From assembly GCA_031423755.1 (NCBI GenBank), contig JANPGC010000108.1, positions 1 to 5,939 of the forward strand: a stretch of DNA of 5,939 nt, written 5' to 3'. Shown here one piece after another: positions 5,706-5,939 of this stretch; positions within the stretch are counted from its first letter, which is position 1; every line of letters begins with the position of its first letter. The stretch comes from JANMEX01 sp031423755. Lineage in GTDB: Bacteria; Pseudomonadota; Alphaproteobacteria; Rhizobiales; Rhizobiaceae. Under the pieces are notes generated by a model, which saw nothing but the letters and a program-made list of their open reading frames with translations, was not told the origin of the DNA and made no database searches. The translations under genes were made by a program, and so were the position numbers.

Positions 5706-5939
5706 TCAAACTGTCCCTCCACCCGCCCGCGCCAACCTGTTGAAATTCCTCAACCCGCAGCAATCTTCAGCCGGACTTATCCACCTCTCAAAAACCTACC
5801 GCATAATCCTCATGCTCTTTGCAAAGGGACACGGTGTCATGATCCGGGTCGTCGTGGCAAAGGCCGGTGCTTTGGTGGCGGGGGGTCGGATTCCTGTCGC
5901 GGGTGATGAGCCCTGAAAACAAAGGCGCCAGATGCTGGA
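5706..5939. other. Region after ptsH without a convincing gene
   Basis: This 234-bp stretch reaches the right edge. A small frame overlapping the ptsH end (5689-5916) gives no recognisable protein. No intrinsic terminator with a T-run follows ptsH. Visible signals are a weak hairpin GTTGA/TCAAC (5739-5754), a near-DnaA box TTATCCACC (5777-5785), CATAAT (5802-5807) resembling a -10 box without a good -35, GACAC-G-GTGTC (5828-5838), a GANTC site (5889-5893) and a cluster of CAAAG/CTTTG units. In related genomes ahcY often follows ptsH, so this is probably the upstream region of a plus-strand gene starting beyond the edge; that identity is inference. Confidence 0.5.
5817..5925. repeat. Cluster of CAAAG/CTTTG elements after ptsH
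   Basis: Five copies of one 5-mer occur in 109 bp: CTTTG 5817-5821 and CAAAG 5822-5826, which together form the perfect 10-bp palindrome CTTTGCAAAG, then CAAAG 5858-5862, CTTTG 5870-5874 (able to pair with the previous copy around a 7-nt loop) and CAAAG 5920-5924. Three of the direct copies extend to CAAAGG. They could be operator half-sites or RNA stems in a leader of the next gene. Confidence 0.4.

Noticed and set aside
5689..5916. 75-residue frame overlapping the ptsH end
   Set aside because: It overlaps ptsH, has no clear ribosome site of its own and matches no family I recognise; it is more likely noncoding upstream sequence.
5899..5925. GTGATGAG followed by CTGAAAAC, resembling a hammerhead ribozyme core or C/D-box motifs
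   Set aside because: The first core base does not match CUGAUGA, stem II is absent, the GAAA is not preceded by a paired C, and C/D RNAs are not bacterial.
5706..5939. SAH or SAM riboswitch ahead of a presumed ahcY
   Set aside because: I could not match the conserved cores of these riboswitches by eye, and the downstream gene is outside the window.
1..5939. Mobile element, CRISPR array, tRNA or rRNA
   Set aside because: No transposase or integrase motifs, terminal inverted repeats, spaced repeat arrays, or RNA gene signatures were seen on either strand; composition and gene order look like core chromosome.

Overview
The window looks like chromosomal DNA of an alphaproteobacterium of the order Hyphomicrobiales (Rhizobiales). 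This rests on moderately high GC, very dense coding, and above all the gene order pckA (divergent) / chvI-chvG-hprK-EIIA(Man)-HPr, which is a conserved block in Sinorhizobium, Agrobacterium, Mesorhizobium and Brucella relatives. Genus cannot be fixed from sequence reading alone; I lean weakly to a Phyllobacteriaceae/Brucellaceae-like organism.

Layout. Positions 1-1551, minus strand: phosphoenolpyruvate carboxykinase (pckA), with about the last 20 codons beyond the left edge. Positions 1552-1860: a 309-bp divergent control region with a strikingly AT-rich core (about 1618-1682) carrying near-identical 14-bp direct repeats, an inverted repeat and a strong GC hairpin. Positions 1861-4392, plus strand: response regulator chvI and sensor kinase chvG. 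Positions 4389-4847: a minimal HPr kinase (hprK) whose start overlaps the chvG stop by 4 bp. Positions 4848-5007: a 160-bp spacer with several potential hairpins. Positions 5008-5409 and 5421-5705: a mannose-family EIIA and HPr (ptsH). Positions 5706-5939: no convincing gene, but a cluster of CAAAG/CTTTG elements that may belong to the promoter of the next gene.

How the genes fit together. ChvG/ChvI (called BvrS/BvrR in Brucella, ExoS/ChvI in Sinorhizobium) is the envelope-stress and host-entry two-component system of these bacteria. The three PTS proteins form an incomplete, regulatory phosphotransferase branch: HPr keeps both the catalytic His and the regulatory Ser, HprK can modify the Ser, and EIIA keeps its phosphoacceptor His, but no sugar-transporting EIIB/EIIC is present here. 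PckA draws on the oxaloacetate/PEP node that also supplies the PTS phosphate donor. The locus therefore plausibly couples carbon and PEP status to envelope and host-association control. The arrangement is already known in the order. The parts less often described are the repeat architecture of the pckA/chvI control region, the structured hprK-EIIA spacer, and the repeat cluster after ptsH.
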